64,000 bases of DNA from Pseudomonadota bacterium (GCA_018262095.1 JAGTRW010000003.1:62001-126000); one strand, 5' to 3'; positions 50,335-62,992 are shown, counted from the stretch's first letter. Made by a program: numbers and translations. The notes: generated by a model not told the origin, from the sequence alone.

Positions 50335-53300
50335 TGCGCTACCAGCTCCGTCATTGGCTAACGATCGGCCTCTGCGCGCTGGCCGGAATTCCAGTGCTGA
50401 TGGTGACGGGATTCCTGCTGGTCTTTCTGGTGCCGCAGCAGCAGGCGCGTGTCGACGCCGAACGCCGCGCCTTCAGCGACGCCGTTTCCGACCGCGTCGA
50501 TGGCTATCTGATCAGCTCGGCTGCGGCCATCGAGCGACTCGGCGAGGATATCTCCGCGGTGGCCATCGCCGATCCGATCGTCGAGCAAAAGTTCGATGCC
50601 CTGGCGACAACCGAATCGGCGATCGAAGCCCTCTATCTTCTCGACAGCCGCTTGCACGTCGTCCAGGTCGGGCTTGACAGATCGCTCCGCGCTTTTCGAG
50701 CCAATTATCAAGGCATCGATTTTTCGGGCCGGCCCTATGTGCGAATGGCGCAGCGCACTGGTAAAGCGACCTGGTCAGACATCTACCTTTCGGCGCGCGG
50801 CGAAGCGTCGGTTGCCGTGGCGATCCCGCTCAGCGACCGGATCCTGGTCGGCGAGATGAATTTGCGCCGGCTTTCCGAATTCGTCCGCCAGCTCGGCGGA
50901 ATCGACGGGCTGGTGGCGATCGTCGTCGATCATCAAGGCAACATCGTCGCGCACCCCGACGCCAACAAGGGGCTGCAGCACGAGCGTCTGGCCGGGAGCC
51001 CGTTGCTGCAGGCCGGACTGGCCGGGCGCAAGGGGGTGGGCGAAATCGAGATGGAAGGACGCAGCTATGTCGGGACGGTGACGCCGATCCCCGGGCTGGG
51101 CTGGGTGGCGCTGGTCATCCAGCCGCGCGCCGTGGCCTTCGCCACGCAGCGTACGGTCATCTTGGCGCTGGTTTCCTGCGCCGCGTTCTCGCTGCTGCTG
51201 GCGCTTGGCATGGCCTTCTGGCTGGCCCGCATCCTGACGCGCCGAACCCGTGATTTTGCCGGCCACATGCAAGCGGTGGCCAACGGCAACTATGAAGCGG
51301 CGATTCCCGATTTCCGCATCAAGGAGCTCAACGACCTGTCCGACAGCATGCGCCGCATGGCGACCGCGGTGCTCGAGCGCGAAACGCGGCTGCGCCAGAG
51401 CGAGGCGAGCGTTTCGCGCATCCTCGAAGGCGCCGCGGACGCGATCTTCATCGCCGACCAGAGCGGCCGCTATGTCTACGTCAACCAACAGGCGACGCGG
51501 CTGGTCGGCTATCGCCGCGATCAGCTGCTCGCCATGAGCATCGCCGACCTCGTTCCGGCCGCAGACGTCGCCAAAGTCGAGCGGCAGTTCGCCGAACTGC
51601 TGAGCTCGGGCGCCATGCTCAGAGAGCTATGGCTCAAGCGCCAGGACGGCGCTACGGTCGCCGTCGAGGTCAACGGCACCTTGTTGCCCGACGGCAATGT
51701 CCTCGGCGCCTGCCGCGACATTACCGAGCGCAAGCAGGCGGAAATAGTCACCGCCTTCCTGTCGCAGGCGGGCAGCAAAGCGGCCGACGAACCCTTCTTC
51801 GACGCGCTCGCCCGCTTCCTGTCTGCGACCCTGGAAATGGAGATCGTGTGCATCGATCGGCTCGAAGACGACGGCTTGATGGCGACTCCGCTGGCCGCCT
51901 GGCGTGACGGTCGCTTCGCCGACAAGCTGAGCTATGCGTTGCAAGACACGCCTTGCGCCGAGGCGGTTGGCAAGGCCGTCTGCTGTTTCCCCGTCGGCGT
52001 CAGCCGGCGTTTCCCGCGCGATCAGGCGCTGCGTGAGCTGCGCGCCGAAAGCTATGTCGGCGTCACCTTGTGGGGGCATGGCGGCGAGCCGATCGGGCTG
52101 ATCGCGTTGCTCGGACGGCGGCCCTTGAACCTGGACAGGCGCGCGCAGGCCGAGGCGACGCTCGAGCGAGTCGCCATGCGCGCCTCGGGCGAACTCGAAC
52201 GATTGATCGCCGAGAATGAAATCAAGAAGCTCAACACCGACCTCGAACAGCGCGTCCTCGCGCGTACCGCCGAGCTCGAAACCGCCAACCGGTCGCTGAC
52301 CGTCGCCAAGCTCCAGGCCGAGGCGGCCAACCTTGCCAAGAGCGCCTTCCTGGCCAATATGAGCCACGAGATCCGCACGCCGATGAACGCCATCCTGGGC
52401 ATGGCCAACCTGCTGCGCCGCGGCGGCGTCACGCCGCGACAGGCCGAGCGTCTCGACCAGATCGACACGGCCTCCAAGCATTTGCTCGGAACCATCAACG
52501 ACATCCTCGACCTGTCGAAAATCGAGGCCGGAAAATTCGTCATCGAAGAGGCGCCGGTGGCCATTGACGGACTGCTCCGCGAGGTCTATTCGATCATGAA
52601 CGAACGCGCGCAGGCCAAGGGATTGCAGCTGACGATCGAGTCGGCGGGCTTTCCTGACCCACTGCAAGGCGACCCGACGCGCTTGCAGCAGGCATTGCTC
52701 AACTACGTCTCGAACGCGATCAAATTTACCGAACGCGGTTCGGTGGTTTTGCGCGCCGTCAGGCAGCAGGAGACCGACGCTTCGCTGCTGGTGCGCTTTG
52801 AGGTCGAGGACAGCGGTATCGGCATTGCGCCGGAAACGCTGCCGCGGCTGTTTGGCGCCTTCGAACAGGCCGACAACTCGACCACGCGGAAATATGGCGG
52901 CAGCGGCTTGGGGCTGGCGATCACCCGGCGGCTCGCCGAAATGATGGGCGGCGAAACCGGCGTCGAGAGCGTTGCGGGAAGCGGCAGCACCTTCTGGTTC
53001 ACCGCCCGCCTCAGCAAAGGGGCAGGCCAGCCCGACCGCGCGCTGCCGCCGATCGGCGTCGCTGCGGCAGAGGCCGAGAGCGTCTTGCGCCAACGCCATC
53101 ACGGCACGCCGATCCTGCTGGTCGACGACGAGCCGGTGAATCTGATGGTGTTGCAGTACCTGCTGGAAGACTCGGGCTTGCTCGTCGACACCGCCGAAGA
53201 CGGTCTCGAGGCGCTCGCCAAGGCTGGCGAACGGCCCTACGCACTGATCCTGATGGACATGCAGATGCCCAAGCTCAACGGTCTGGAGGCGACGCGCAGG

Positions 53301-53492
53301 ATACGCGAGTTGGCCGGCTACGGCGCCGTGCCGATCTTGGCGATGACGGCCAATGCCTTTGCCGAGGACAGGAACCGCTGTTTCGAAGCCGGAATGAACG
53401 ACTTCATCGTCAAACCGATCGATCCGCTGCAGATTTTCGCGGCCTTGCTGAGGTGGCTGCCGCAGGGCGCTAGAAATGAAATTTGCATTTAG
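50331..53492 (+). CDS. Hybrid sensor histidine kinase/response regulator (Cache, HAMP, PAS, GAF, HisKA, HATPase, REC)
   Basis: [60 protein letters not shown]...[18 protein letters not shown]. Confidence 0.92.
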   Translation: MMRYQLRHWLTIGLCALAGIPVLMVTGFLLVFLVPQQQARVDAERRAFSDAVSDRVDGYLISSAAAIERLGEDISAVAIADPIVEQKFDALATTESAIEALYLLDSRLHVVQVGLDRSLRAFRANYQGIDFSGRPYVRMAQRTGKATWSDIYLSARGEASVAVAIPLSDRILVGEMNLRRLSEFVRQLGGIDGLVAIVVDHQGNIVAHPDANKGLQHERLAGSPLLQAGLAGRKGVGEIEMEGRSYVGTVTPIPGLGWVALVIQPRAVAFATQRTVILALVSCAAFSLLLALGMAFWLARILTRRTRDFAGHMQAVANGNYEAAIPDFRIKELNDLSDSMRRMATAVLERETRLRQSEASVSRILEGAADAIFIADQSGRYVYVNQQATRLVGYRRDQLLAMSIADLVPAADVAKVERQFAELLSSGAMLRELWLKRQDGATVAVEVNGTLLPDGNVLGACRDITERKQAEIVTAFLSQAGSKAADEPFFDALARFLSATLEMEIVCIDRLEDDGLMATPLAAWRDGRFADKLSYALQDTPCAEAVGKAVCCFPVGVSRRFPRDQALRELRAESYVGVTLWGHGGEPIGLIALLGRRPLNLDRRAQAEATLERVAMRASGELERLIAENEIKKLNTDLEQRVLARTAELETANRSLTVAKLQAEAANLAKSAFLANMSHEIRTPMNAILGMANLLRRGGVTPRQAERLDQIDTASKHLLGTINDILDLSKIEAGKFVIEEAPVAIDGLLREVYSIMNERAQAKGLQLTIESAGFPDPLQGDPTRLQQALLNYVSNAIKFTERGSVVLRAVRQQETDASLLVRFEVEDSGIGIAPETLPRLFGAFEQADNSTTRKYGGSGLGLAITRRLAEMMGGETGVESVAGSGSTFWFTARLSKGAGQPDRALPPIGVAAAEAESVLRQRHHGTPILLVDDEPVNLMVLQYLLEDSGLLVDTAEDGLEALAKAGERPYALILMDMQMPKLNGLEATRRIRELAGYGAVPILAMTANAFAEDRNRCFEAGMNDFIVKPIDPLQIFAALLRWLPQGARNEICI

Positions 53493-53531
53493 CCGACGAT
53501 AGAATTAATCTTCGTTCTTGCGCAAGGTTCT

Positions 53532-53622
53532 GAAACAAGGCAAACCCATCGAAAGATGGGGACGCAAAACCACCGGCCTACTGGACGCTGCAAGCGGCGT
53601 CCCAAGGTAGCGGGGTCACCAG
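53532..53622 (+). ncRNA. Cyclic di-GMP-I (GEMM-I) riboswitch
   Basis: AAGGCAAACCCATC-GAAA-GATGGGGACGCAAAACCACCGGCCT...AAGGTAGCGGGGTCACC: all GEMM-I consensus blocks including the GNRA tetraloop. Confidence 0.93.
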
Positions 53623-53631
53623 GAAACCGCT

Positions 53632-54201
53632 ATGAGCATCAGCTATTCGACTACGACTGTCAGCCGCCGCAGGTTCATGGTAAAAGAAAAGAAGCAGGGG
53701 CCACGCCCGCCCGCTGCCAGTGGCCTCGACGGTTCAAGTTCCAACGCCAGCGCCGGCAAGTCTTCCGCGCCGGAATCTTTCCTGCGCGCGCCGTATCGGC
53801 GGCCGCTGGCGGCCGCGTCGTCGCCGTGGTGGACCAACTGGCTGGCGGTCACGCTGGTCAATGTGGCGGTGGTCGCTGCGATCGGCGGCCTTTACTCTTG
53901 GGTCGGTGCCGACTCAGAGGAAAGCAGCTACGTGCCGCGTCGAACGATGGTCCGGACGCCCTCGCCAATCAAAAGCGCTGCGGCGGCAACAACTTCCCCG
54001 GCGCCGCAGTCGTCGACGCTCAGCACGGCGCGCCAGGCGGTTGCCAGCCCGTCGACCGCCGACGAAATCGATCGCGCGATGCAAGATGGCAGCCGCAAGC
54101 TGGTACTGCCGTCAAACGTCGCGGGCAATTGCAGCATCGGCGACGGTGGCAGCAAGGATTTGGGCCGTTGCCTGGCGCAAAACGGTGCCCGCGCCAAGTA
54201 G
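53632..54201 (+). CDS. Uncharacterised single-TM protein under GEMM riboswitch
   Basis: MSISYSTTTVSRRRFMVKEKK...PWWTNWLAVTLVNVAVVAAIGGLYSWVG...NCSIGDGGSKDLGRCLAQNG; starts about 10 nt after the aptamer. Confidence 0.7.
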   Translation: MSISYSTTTVSRRRFMVKEKKQGPRPPAASGLDGSSSNASAGKSSAPESFLRAPYRRPLAAASSPWWTNWLAVTLVNVAVVAAIGGLYSWVGADSEESSYVPRRTMVRTPSPIKSAAAATTSPAPQSSTLSTARQAVASPSTADEIDRAMQDGSRKLVLPSNVAGNCSIGDGGSKDLGRCLAQNGARAK

Positions 54202-54221
54202 CGTGCTTTGCCCGCCGCCGG

Positions 54222-55553
<1,332 letters not shown>

Positions 55554-55669
55554 GCGGGGGCTTCTCGTGAGTGGGCAAAGACAGATAGTACACGCCAATG
55601 CCTGCCGGCATGGCTTGAGTTTCGGTCACAACGCCTGGCCCCAAGCGCAGGCCTTGGCCGATCGGCGGG

Positions 55670-56092
55670 CTATTTTTTCGCGCAGGCGATCTGCCGGACC
55701 TTGTCGCGGGTGCTGCCGGGCTCGACGCTCTCCCACTGCGCGTCGGCGACCTGCTCGCTGCCCATCATCCGCCCGCCGCCCATCTGCTCGGAATAGGCTT
55801 CGCCGGCGAGGGTTCGCGCGCGCATTGCCGTGCAGTCATACTCGATCAGCGTCTTGATCGACCACACCACCGTCTGCGCATCGGTCCACTGCGCCGCGGT
55901 GAAATCCATGAGCTGCCAGATCTGCGTCAAATCACCATTTTTCCGGATCAATTTCTGGTCCAGATAGATGCGGAAATCTTCGTTGCGACCGAGCGGCATC
56001 CACTCCGCCAGCACCGTTGCGGGAAGCAGAACGGCAAGCAGCACGACCAGCGTTCGCCGCCGGGCTTTGGAGAAACTGGGCGAGGTGTTCAT
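55670..56092 (-). CDS. Surface-adhesin E-like exported protein
   Basis: EWMPLGRNEDFRIYLDQKLIRKNGDLTQIWQLMDF... Confidence 0.7.
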   Translation of the reverse strand: MNTSPSFSKARRRTLVVLLAVLLPATVLAEWMPLGRNEDFRIYLDQKLIRKNGDLTQIWQLMDFTAAQWTDAQTVVWSIKTLIEYDCTAMRARTLAGEAYSEQMGGGRMMGSEQVADAQWESVEPGSTRDKVRQIACAKK

Positions 56093-56200
56093 GGCGCAAT
56101 ATTGGCTTGAAAGTCGACGTTAGCCAAGGTTACCGCAATTTGCCGCGCGCTTCCTGAAACCCGTCGACGTCGACGAAGCGCGCGATTGACGATGCTGCCG

Positions 56201-56962
56201 CTACTTTTTGCAAAAAAGGGAGATCAGGTCCATCGGCAGCGGAAAGACGACCGTCGTGTTCTTGTCGGCGCCGATGACGGTCAGCGTTTCGAGGTAGCGT
56301 AGCTGGATCGCCTGCGGCTCCTGCGCCAGGATTCTGGCCGCCTGGAACAGCTTTTCCGAGGCCTGCAATTCGCCCTCGGCGTGAATGACCTTGGCGCGCC
56401 GCTCGCGCTCCGCCTCGGCCTGCCTGGCGATGGCGCGGATCATCGACTCGGTGAGGTCGACCTGCTTGATCTCGACGTTCGATACCTTGATCCCCCAGCC
56501 ATCGGTTTGGGCGTCGAGCGCTTGCTGGATGTCCAGGTTGAGCCGCTCGCGCTCGGCCAGCATTTCGTCGAGCAGGTGCTTGCCGAGCACCGAGCGCAGC
56601 ATCGTCTGCGACAGCTGGCTGGTGGCGTTGAGGAAGTCGACGACCTGGATGATCGCCTTTTCCGGATCCACCACGCGCAGATAAACCACCGCGCTGACCT
56701 TGACCGAGACGTTGTCGCGCGAGATCACATCCTGCGTCGGTACCTCGAGCACGACGGTGCGCAGATCGACGCGAACCACCTGCTGGATCAGCGGAACGAT
56801 GATCACCAGTCCGGGTCCCTTGACTCGCCAGAAACGGCCAAGCGTGAAGACCACGCCGCGTTCATACTCGCGGAAAATATTGATTGCCGAGACGAGAAAA
56901 ACGATGACGATGAGCAACAGAATCGGCGCGAAAAAACTGATCGAGCTGAATTCAAGAGCCAT
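56201..56962 (-). CDS. Slipin/SPFH (band 7) family protein
   Basis: [71 protein letters not shown]. Confidence 0.95.
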   Translation of the reverse strand: MALEFSSISFFAPILLLIVIVFLVSAINIFREYERGVVFTLGRFWRVKGPGLVIIVPLIQQVVRVDLRTVVLEVPTQDVISRDNVSVKVSAVVYLRVVDPEKAIIQVVDFLNATSQLSQTMLRSVLGKHLLDEMLAERERLNLDIQQALDAQTDGWGIKVSNVEIKQVDLTESMIRAIARQAEAERERRAKVIHAEGELQASEKLFQAARILAQEPQAIQLRYLETLTVIGADKNTTVVFPLPMDLISLFCKK

Positions 56963-57181
56963 TTTTCATCTCCTTCAATTGACATTGATCCGGCGGTTTT
57001 GCGCGGCTTGACTGCGCGGTGACATGCATGGCTTTGCAACAACCACGTCCCAGTCTAGGTTCGACGGTCCCAAAGTACCAGCCGTGGGGCGCCGCAATGA
57101 CTCGATATGGTGGCCCGCACGAAGGGCTTGAGCGCTTCTTCTTCGCGGGGGCGGGCGTGCGCCGTGATAAAATTTCGCTCC

Positions 57182-57382
57182 ATGGAAATCACAATCAACG
57201 GCGAACCCCGCCAATTCCCCGCGCCGCTTAACGTCGCCGCACTGGTCGAAGCGCTGGGCTATGGCGGCAAGCGAATCGCCGTCGAGCGCAACGGTGAAAT
57301 CGTCCCGCGCGGGCGTCACGCCGATGTGGCGCTGGCCGAAGGCGACCGCCTTGAAATCGTCGTCGCCGTCGGCGGCGGCTAA
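57182..57382 (+). CDS. thiS: Sulfur carrier protein ThiS
   Basis: [43 protein letters not shown]...VVAVGGG; C-terminal GG. Confidence 0.95.
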   Translation: MEITINGEPRQFPAPLNVAALVEALGYGGKRIAVERNGEIVPRGRHADVALAEGDRLEIVVAVGGG

Positions 57383-57426
57383 GTTGCCCCAGAACTCCCC
57401 CTGCAAGCTTTTTTGAGGAAATTCCC

Positions 57427-58221
57427 ATGAACACCGCCGTACATAGCCTGACCATTGCCGGCAAGACCTATCGCTCGCGCCTGCTGGTCGGCACCGGCAA
57501 GTACAAGGACTTCGCGCAGACGCGCGCCGCGATCGACGCCTCGGGCGCGCAGATCGTCACGGTGGCGATCCGCCGCGTCAACATCGGCCAGAATCCCGGT
57601 GAGCCGAATCTGCTCGACGCGCTGCCGACTTCCGAATTCACCATCCTGCCGAATACCGCGGGCTGCTTCACCGCCGACGACGCGGTGCGCACGCTGCGTC
57701 TCGGGCGCGAACTGCTCGACGGTCATCCGCTGTGCAAGCTCGAGGTGCTCGGCGATCCGAGCAACCTTTTCCCGAATATGCCGGAAACGCTCAAGGCCGC
57801 GCAAACGCTGGTCAAGGACGGCTTCGACGTGATGGTCTATTGCGCCGACGATCCGATCCAGGCGCAAATGCTCGAGGACATCGGCTGCGTCGCGGTGATG
57901 CCGCTTGCTTCGCTGATCGGCTCCGGGATGGGCATCGTCAATCCGTGGAACCTGCGCCTGATCATCGACAAGCTCAAGGTGCCGGTGCTCGTCGACGCCG
58001 GCGTCGGCACCGCGTCGGACGCGGCGGTCGCCATGGAACTCGGTTGCGACGGCGTGCTGATGAACAGCGCGATCGCCCTCGCCAAGGACCCGGTGCTGAT
58101 GGCCAGCGCCATGAAGAAGGCGGTCGAGGCTGGGCGCGAAGCCTTCGTGGCCGGGCGCATGCCGCGCAAATACTACGCCGCCGATCCGTCGTCGCCGACC
58201 ACCGGCCTGATCGGTTCGTAA
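57427..58221 (+). CDS. thiG: Thiazole synthase
   Basis: [56 protein letters not shown]. Confidence 0.97.
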   Translation: MNTAVHSLTIAGKTYRSRLLVGTGKYKDFAQTRAAIDASGAQIVTVAIRRVNIGQNPGEPNLLDALPTSEFTILPNTAGCFTADDAVRTLRLGRELLDGHPLCKLEVLGDPSNLFPNMPETLKAAQTLVKDGFDVMVYCADDPIQAQMLEDIGCVAVMPLASLIGSGMGIVNPWNLRLIIDKLKVPVLVDAGVGTASDAAVAMELGCDGVLMNSAIALAKDPVLMASAMKKAVEAGREAFVAGRMPRKYYAADPSSPTTGLIGS

Positions 58222-58223
58222 GC

Positions 58224-58946
58224 GTGAGCGACGACCCGCAGGACGTCCGTACGTCGCTCGAGTTTGCCAATACGCACGGCCATATCCGCAGCTTCGTGCT
58301 GCGCCAGGGGCGCGTTTCGAACGCGCAGCTGCGTTATTACGAAGGGATGATGGCCGAAATCGGCGTGCCTTACGTCGCCGCGCCGCACGATCTGGCGACG
58401 GTCTTTGGCCGCAGCGGCGAGTCGGCGCCGAAGATCCTCGAAATCGGTTTCGGCATGGGCGAGACTTCGGCAGCGATCGCTGCTGCCAACCCCGGCAACG
58501 ACTACCTCGGGATCGAGGTGCATACGCCGGGTGTCGGCAGCCTGTGCAAGCTCGTCGCCGAAGGCAATATCAGCAATCTGCGCATCGTCCAGCACGACGC
58601 GGTCGAGGTCTTGCGCGACATGATCCTTCCGCAAACGCTTGCCGGCGCGCATATCTTCTTTCCCGATCCGTGGCCCAAGGCGCGCCATCACAAGCGGCGC
58701 CTGATCCAGCCGCCGCTCGTCGCGCTGCTCGCCAGCCGGCTCAAACCGGGTGGCTACCTTCACTGCGCCACCGATTGGGAAGAGTACGCGCAGCAGATGC
58801 TAGCCGTGCTGTCGGCCGAAGCGCTGCTCGAGAATACCGCCGACGGCTTCGCGCCGCGTCCCGACTATCGCCCACTCACCAAGTTCGAGCAGCGCGGCCT
58901 GCGCCTGGGACACGGCGTCTGGGACGTGATCTTCCGGAAAAAATAG
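58224..58946 (+). CDS. trmB: tRNA (guanine-N7-)-methyltransferase
   Basis: [57 protein letters not shown] start. Confidence 0.95.
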   Translation: MSDDPQDVRTSLEFANTHGHIRSFVLRQGRVSNAQLRYYEGMMAEIGVPYVAAPHDLATVFGRSGESAPKILEIGFGMGETSAAIAAANPGNDYLGIEVHTPGVGSLCKLVAEGNISNLRIVQHDAVEVLRDMILPQTLAGAHIFFPDPWPKARHHKRRLIQPPLVALLASRLKPGGYLHCATDWEEYAQQMLAVLSAEALLENTADGFAPRPDYRPLTKFEQRGLRLGHGVWDVIFRKK

Positions 58947-58962
58947 GAACAGGGAAAAGCTG

Positions 58963-59114
58963 CTAACCACGGCGACACGGCGGGAAAGGCGAAAGCTCTG
59001 TGTTGGGTCGCCTGCTCGTTCAGTGACGTGAAATCGCTCCAGAGAAACAAAGGTTCTTCGCTGTCCCCAGGGGGATTTGCTTCGCGGCATGCTCGCCGTG
59101 TCGCAGTGGTTAGT
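58963..59114. repeat. Dispersed palindromic intergenic element, copy C
   Basis: Left CTAACCACGGCGACACGGCG; right CGCCGTGTCGCAGTGGTTAG (one-mismatch inverted ends). Confidence 0.7.
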
Positions 59115-59120
59115 TCCTCT

Positions 59121-59654
59121 TTACTGCAGGCGGAAAATGACCGGCAGGATCAGTTCGCGCGAGCTGGCGCCGGTCAGTCGGCCCATCGCGTAGGCGGCCT
59201 TGATGGCGGCGTTGTCGAGCAGCGGGTGACCGCTGCTGGCGGCGATACTGACGTCTTCCACCGCGCCGTCGGCCGACAGCTTGACGATCAGGCGCACTTC
59301 GCCTTCGATGCCGCGAGCGATGGCTTCGGGCGGGTAAAATAGGTGCTCGGAGATTTTTCGCTGCGCGACCTGCACCTCGCGTTTGGCGACGACCTTGGGG
59401 GCCGTCGGCTTGGTCGTTTTGGGCGCGGGCTTGGGGGGCTGCATGGGTTCGGGCGGCGTCTCTTCGGGATCCATGGTGTTCTTGAGCAAGGGCTCGGCAG
59501 GCGGCGGCGCCTCTGGCTTGGGCGGCAGGCGCAGGACCGCCTGCAGCGCCGGTCGGGGCCGGGCGACAGCGAGCCGCCCGAGCAGGTCCGGGAGGACCAG
59601 GCTGGCGTGCAGAGCGAGCGAAAGCGCAAGAGCGAAAATCAGACGTGGCGACAT
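59121..59654 (-). CDS. Energy transducer TonB-like protein
   Basis: N-terminal TM, Pro-rich linker, YPPEAIARGIEGEVRLIVKLSADGAVEDVSIAASSGHPLLDNAAIKA. Confidence 0.88.
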   Translation of the reverse strand: MSPRLIFALALSLALHASLVLPDLLGRLAVARPRPALQAVLRLPPKPEAPPPAEPLLKNTMDPEETPPEPMQPPKPAPKTTKPTAPKVVAKREVQVAQRKISEHLFYPPEAIARGIEGEVRLIVKLSADGAVEDVSIAASSGHPLLDNAAIKAAYAMGRLTGASSRELILPVIFRLQ

Positions 59655-59724
59655 GAGCGCGGTATTGTGCAATAAAACACAGCGTAACATCCTACGATGT
59701 GTCGACGCAGGGAGGAGTAATTCG

Positions 59725-60846
59725 ATGCGGGTGATCGGCAGAGTCTTTATTGCGGTGCTGTGCCTGTGGGCCGGGGTGGCCTGGGCGGCGTTGCCCGATC
59801 CGATCGCCTTCGCTTGGGCGATTGAGCGCGGCGATTTGAACAAGGCCAGGGCCTGGCTCGACGAGGGGCTCGATCCCGAGTTTCAGAGCAGTCCGCTCGG
59901 CTCCGGGCTGATGATTGCTGCCTGGGAGGGCAATATCGACATGATGGCGCTCTTCGTCGAACGCGGCGCCAATCCCCGGCGCGCCAACCGCAATGGCGAA
60001 CAGCCGCTGCAGCTGGCGGCCTGGAACGGGCATCTGGACGCCGTCAAATGGCTGCTCGATCACGGCGCCGCGCTCAACCGCGAAGGCAACCAGTGGGGCG
60101 CGTTGCACTACGCCGTGTTCAACGGACACCAGGCGCTGGTCCAGTACCTGATCGAGCGCGGCGCCGAGGTCAATGCGCCGTCGCCCAACGGCTCGACGCC
60201 GTTGATGCTCGCCGCGCGCGAGGGGCGCGAGGATCTGACCCGCGTGCTGCTCGAGTCGGGCGCCGACCGACGGTCGAAGAACGATTGGGGCGATACCGCG
60301 CTGACGATGGCGATGCGTTATGACCACTACCAGCTCGGCAAGATGATTTCGTCGCCCGAGGAGTTTGCGATTGCCGTCAAGGCGCCCAAGGAGAGCTTCG
60401 GCGTCGCTTCCCGTTCGACTTCGGCGCCCAGCGAAATCGAGGAGTTGCTGCGCAAGATCCGCGAGGCCGAAGCCGAAGGGCGGCCCAGCGAGGAACTGCA
60501 CCAGCAGCTGATGACCGCGGTCAACGCCTTCCGGCGCAATGCGGTGGCGCAGAAAACCGTTCGCCGCGCGACGATGCCGTTGCCGTATCAGCCCAAGAGT
60601 CTGGTGATTACGGCTAGCCGTAACCGCGCTGGCGCCGAGCGCGCGCAGCTGGTTCCCAGTGGCAAGTCGGCCAAGCCGGCTCCCACTTCGATCAGCATCA
60701 CTCCGGCCAATAGCAACCAGCGCGCGACGCAGGCGCAGATCGCCGATACGATGCGCCAGATCCGCCTGGCCGAAGCGCAGGGCCAGCCGGCAGACGACTT
60801 GCGGCGACAGCTTGCCGAATTGGTCGAAAAACTCAATTCGCCGTAG
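59725..60846 (+). CDS. Exported ankyrin-repeat protein
   Basis: Signal peptide; several ANK repeats (GEQPLQLAAWNGHLDAVKWLLDHGAALN; GSTPLMLAAREGREDLTRVLLESGAD). Confidence 0.92.
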   Translation: MRVIGRVFIAVLCLWAGVAWAALPDPIAFAWAIERGDLNKARAWLDEGLDPEFQSSPLGSGLMIAAWEGNIDMMALFVERGANPRRANRNGEQPLQLAAWNGHLDAVKWLLDHGAALNREGNQWGALHYAVFNGHQALVQYLIERGAEVNAPSPNGSTPLMLAAREGREDLTRVLLESGADRRSKNDWGDTALTMAMRYDHYQLGKMISSPEEFAIAVKAPKESFGVASRSTSAPSEIEELLRKIREAEAEGRPSEELHQQLMTAVNAFRRNAVAQKTVRRATMPLPYQPKSLVITASRNRAGAERAQLVPSGKSAKPAPTSISITPANSNQRATQAQIADTMRQIRLAEAQGQPADDLRRQLAELVEKLNSP

Positions 60847-60908
60847 CGACGGATGATTTCTTGGGCGCCGCTCGCCGCGGCAAGTTTGGCGGGTCGGCGA
60901 ACAGCTGT

Positions 60909-61586
60909 TCAGGCGATAAATTCACAGCCCTTATCCTGCAAGGCTTTTTCGACCCACCCGAGATCCCAGCCATTTCCTTGGATATCGGCGACGATTCCGG
61001 CTTCCTTGATCACCGTCGCTTTCGCCTTCTCAAGAATATCCGGCGCATCTCGGGGATCAATGGCAACTATCCCGTCCTCGTCGCCGACGATGATGTCACC
61101 GGGTCTGATTACCTGCCCGCCACAGCTGATTGGGATATTGATTTCTCCCGGGCCGTTCTTGAACGGCCCGTTGGGCGTCACGCCAGCGGCATAGACCGAA
61201 ATGGCCATCGTCTTGATCGCCGAGGCGTCGCGTACCGCGCCATCGACAACGATCCCGGCAATTTCCTTTTTCTGCGCCCAGGTGAGCATCAGCTCTCCGA
61301 CGATGGCATTGGACAAGTCGCCCTGAGCGTCGACCACAATCACATCGCCCGGCATGGCCATCGCGATGGCGGCGTAGAGCAGCAGGTTGTCGCCCGGGCT
61401 GGTCTTCAGGGTAATCGCCGTCCCCAGCAGCGCCGCGCCGTTCATCGGCCGGATTCTGGCATCCAGGCAGGCGCGTCGATTCATGTTGTCGGCAATATTG
61501 GCGACGGGGATGAACTTGAACGCGTCGACCAAAGCTCTTGGCGCTCTTTCAACCTTGTTGTTGATTCTGAATCCGGCGTTGCTCAT
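60909..61586 (-). CDS. RraA family protein / HMG-CHA-type aldolase
   Basis: IAGIVVDGAVRDASAI; PISCGGQVIRPGDIIVGDEDGIVAID. Confidence 0.85.
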   Translation of the reverse strand: MSNAGFRINNKVERAPRALVDAFKFIPVANIADNMNRRACLDARIRPMNGAALLGTAITLKTSPGDNLLLYAAIAMAMPGDVIVVDAQGDLSNAIVGELMLTWAQKKEIAGIVVDGAVRDASAIKTMAISVYAAGVTPNGPFKNGPGEINIPISCGGQVIRPGDIIVGDEDGIVAIDPRDAPDILEKAKATVIKEAGIVADIQGNGWDLGWVEKALQDKGCEFIA

Positions 61587-61672
61587 AAGTCTTTACCTTT
61601 CCTGGCCATCGTTCTTTCAACCGATTCTGTGCGGCACGTTCCCGGCGCTACACCGCGAACAAGTGGTTTTTC

Positions 61673-62836
61673 CTATACGAATATCTTCCTCAAGCGCTTG
61701 ATCGCTTCTTCGATTTTTTCGATCGATGTCGCGTACGAAATCCTGAGCGTCTTTTCAGTGCCTCGCCCGTAGGCGCTGCCGGGGGTCAGCAGCACCTGCG
61801 CGTTTTCAAGAATGAAGGCGCTGAGTTCATCGGAATTCATTCCCTTGTAGTCGATCCGCGGCAGCGCGTAGAAGGTGCCTTCTGGCGGACGGCAATGGAA
61901 ACCTGGAATCGTGTTGAGCGCCTCAACCAGATAATCGCGACGCTCCCTGTACTGGGCAACCATCGACGCGACTTCGGCTGCGCAGTCGAAAGCAGTGATC
62001 GCTGCCGCCTGGACAAAGGATGCGGTGCAGGTGACCACCTGCATCTGGACCTTGAGCATTTCGGCAATGAGTTTCTTGTCCGCGGCCAAATAACCAATTC
62101 GCCAGCCGGTCATGGCGTGGCTCTTTGAGAATCCATTGACGGTAATCACGTTGGCCTTGATTTCGGGGAAACTGGCCAGGCTGACGTGCTGGTGGTGATC
62201 GAAGACAATGCTCTCGTAGATTTCGTCGCAGACGGCCAGCAGATCGTGTTCCTTGATGAAATCCACCAGAATCCGGTTTTCCTCGGCGCTGAATACCCGG
62301 CCGGTAGGATTGTTCGGTGTGTTCAGGATAATCATCCGGGTTCTGGGGGTGAGCTGCTTTTCCAGCTGCGCTACGGTCAGCGTGTAGTTGCTTTCGTAAT
62401 CGAGAGCGACGCTGATCGGCGTCGCGCCGGCCAACTGCACCAGCGCCTTGTACGAGACCCACGAGGGGTCGAGAATCAGGACCTCGTCGCCATCGTTGAG
62501 GAACGCGGTCAAGGCGAGGTAAATCGCGAATTTCGCGCTCGGCGTGACGATTATTTCTGCTGTGTCGTAGCTCACGTTGTTGGTGTCGCGCAGCTTGTCG
62601 GCGATCTTGCGACGCAGCTCGGGCAAGCCCATCGAAGACACGTAGTGGGTAAACCCGTCGTTCATGCTTTTCGTTGCGGCGTCGATGATCTTCTTTGGCG
62701 TCGCGAAATCGGGTTCGCCGAGAACCATGTTGACGATGTCCTTGCCTTCGTTTTTCAAGCGCTCGGCAATGGCGTTCAAGGCGATTGTCTGAGGTTGCTC
62801 AAGGATCTTTACCTTGCTGTTGATTTCAAAGCTCAT
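61673..62836 (-). CDS. PLP-dependent class I/II aminotransferase
   Basis: VNMVLGEPDFATPKKI; NTPNNPTGRVFS; VNGFSKSHAMTGWRIGYLA. Confidence 0.93.
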   Translation of the reverse strand: MSFEINSKVKILEQPQTIALNAIAERLKNEGKDIVNMVLGEPDFATPKKIIDAATKSMNDGFTHYVSSMGLPELRRKIADKLRDTNNVSYDTAEIIVTPSAKFAIYLALTAFLNDGDEVLILDPSWVSYKALVQLAGATPISVALDYESNYTLTVAQLEKQLTPRTRMIILNTPNNPTGRVFSAEENRILVDFIKEHDLLAVCDEIYESIVFDHHQHVSLASFPEIKANVITVNGFSKSHAMTGWRIGYLAADKKLIAEMLKVQMQVVTCTASFVQAAAITAFDCAAEVASMVAQYRERRDYLVEALNTIPGFHCRPPEGTFYALPRIDYKGMNSDELSAFILENAQVLLTPGSAYGRGTEKTLRISYATSIEKIEEAIKRLRKIFV

Positions 62837-62992
62837 GATTTCCACCGGACTGAGAATGTAATTTTGTTGCTTTGCCGCTTGCGACCGTCCAAATTGTGAC
62901 CGACAGCCAATGACAAAAAAAGCGATATATATTCTGATCAACTGGGGAAATAAAGTGATATAAATACCGGCGGTTCCCCAAAGGAGTGCGCC

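Noticed and set aside
53496-53531. Second tandem riboswitch or terminator before the GEMM aptamer
   Set aside because: The short stretch lacks aptamer consensus and any clear stem with a T-tract.
57019-57231. 70-aa ORF upstream of thiS
   Set aside because: No motif; overlaps thiS out of frame.
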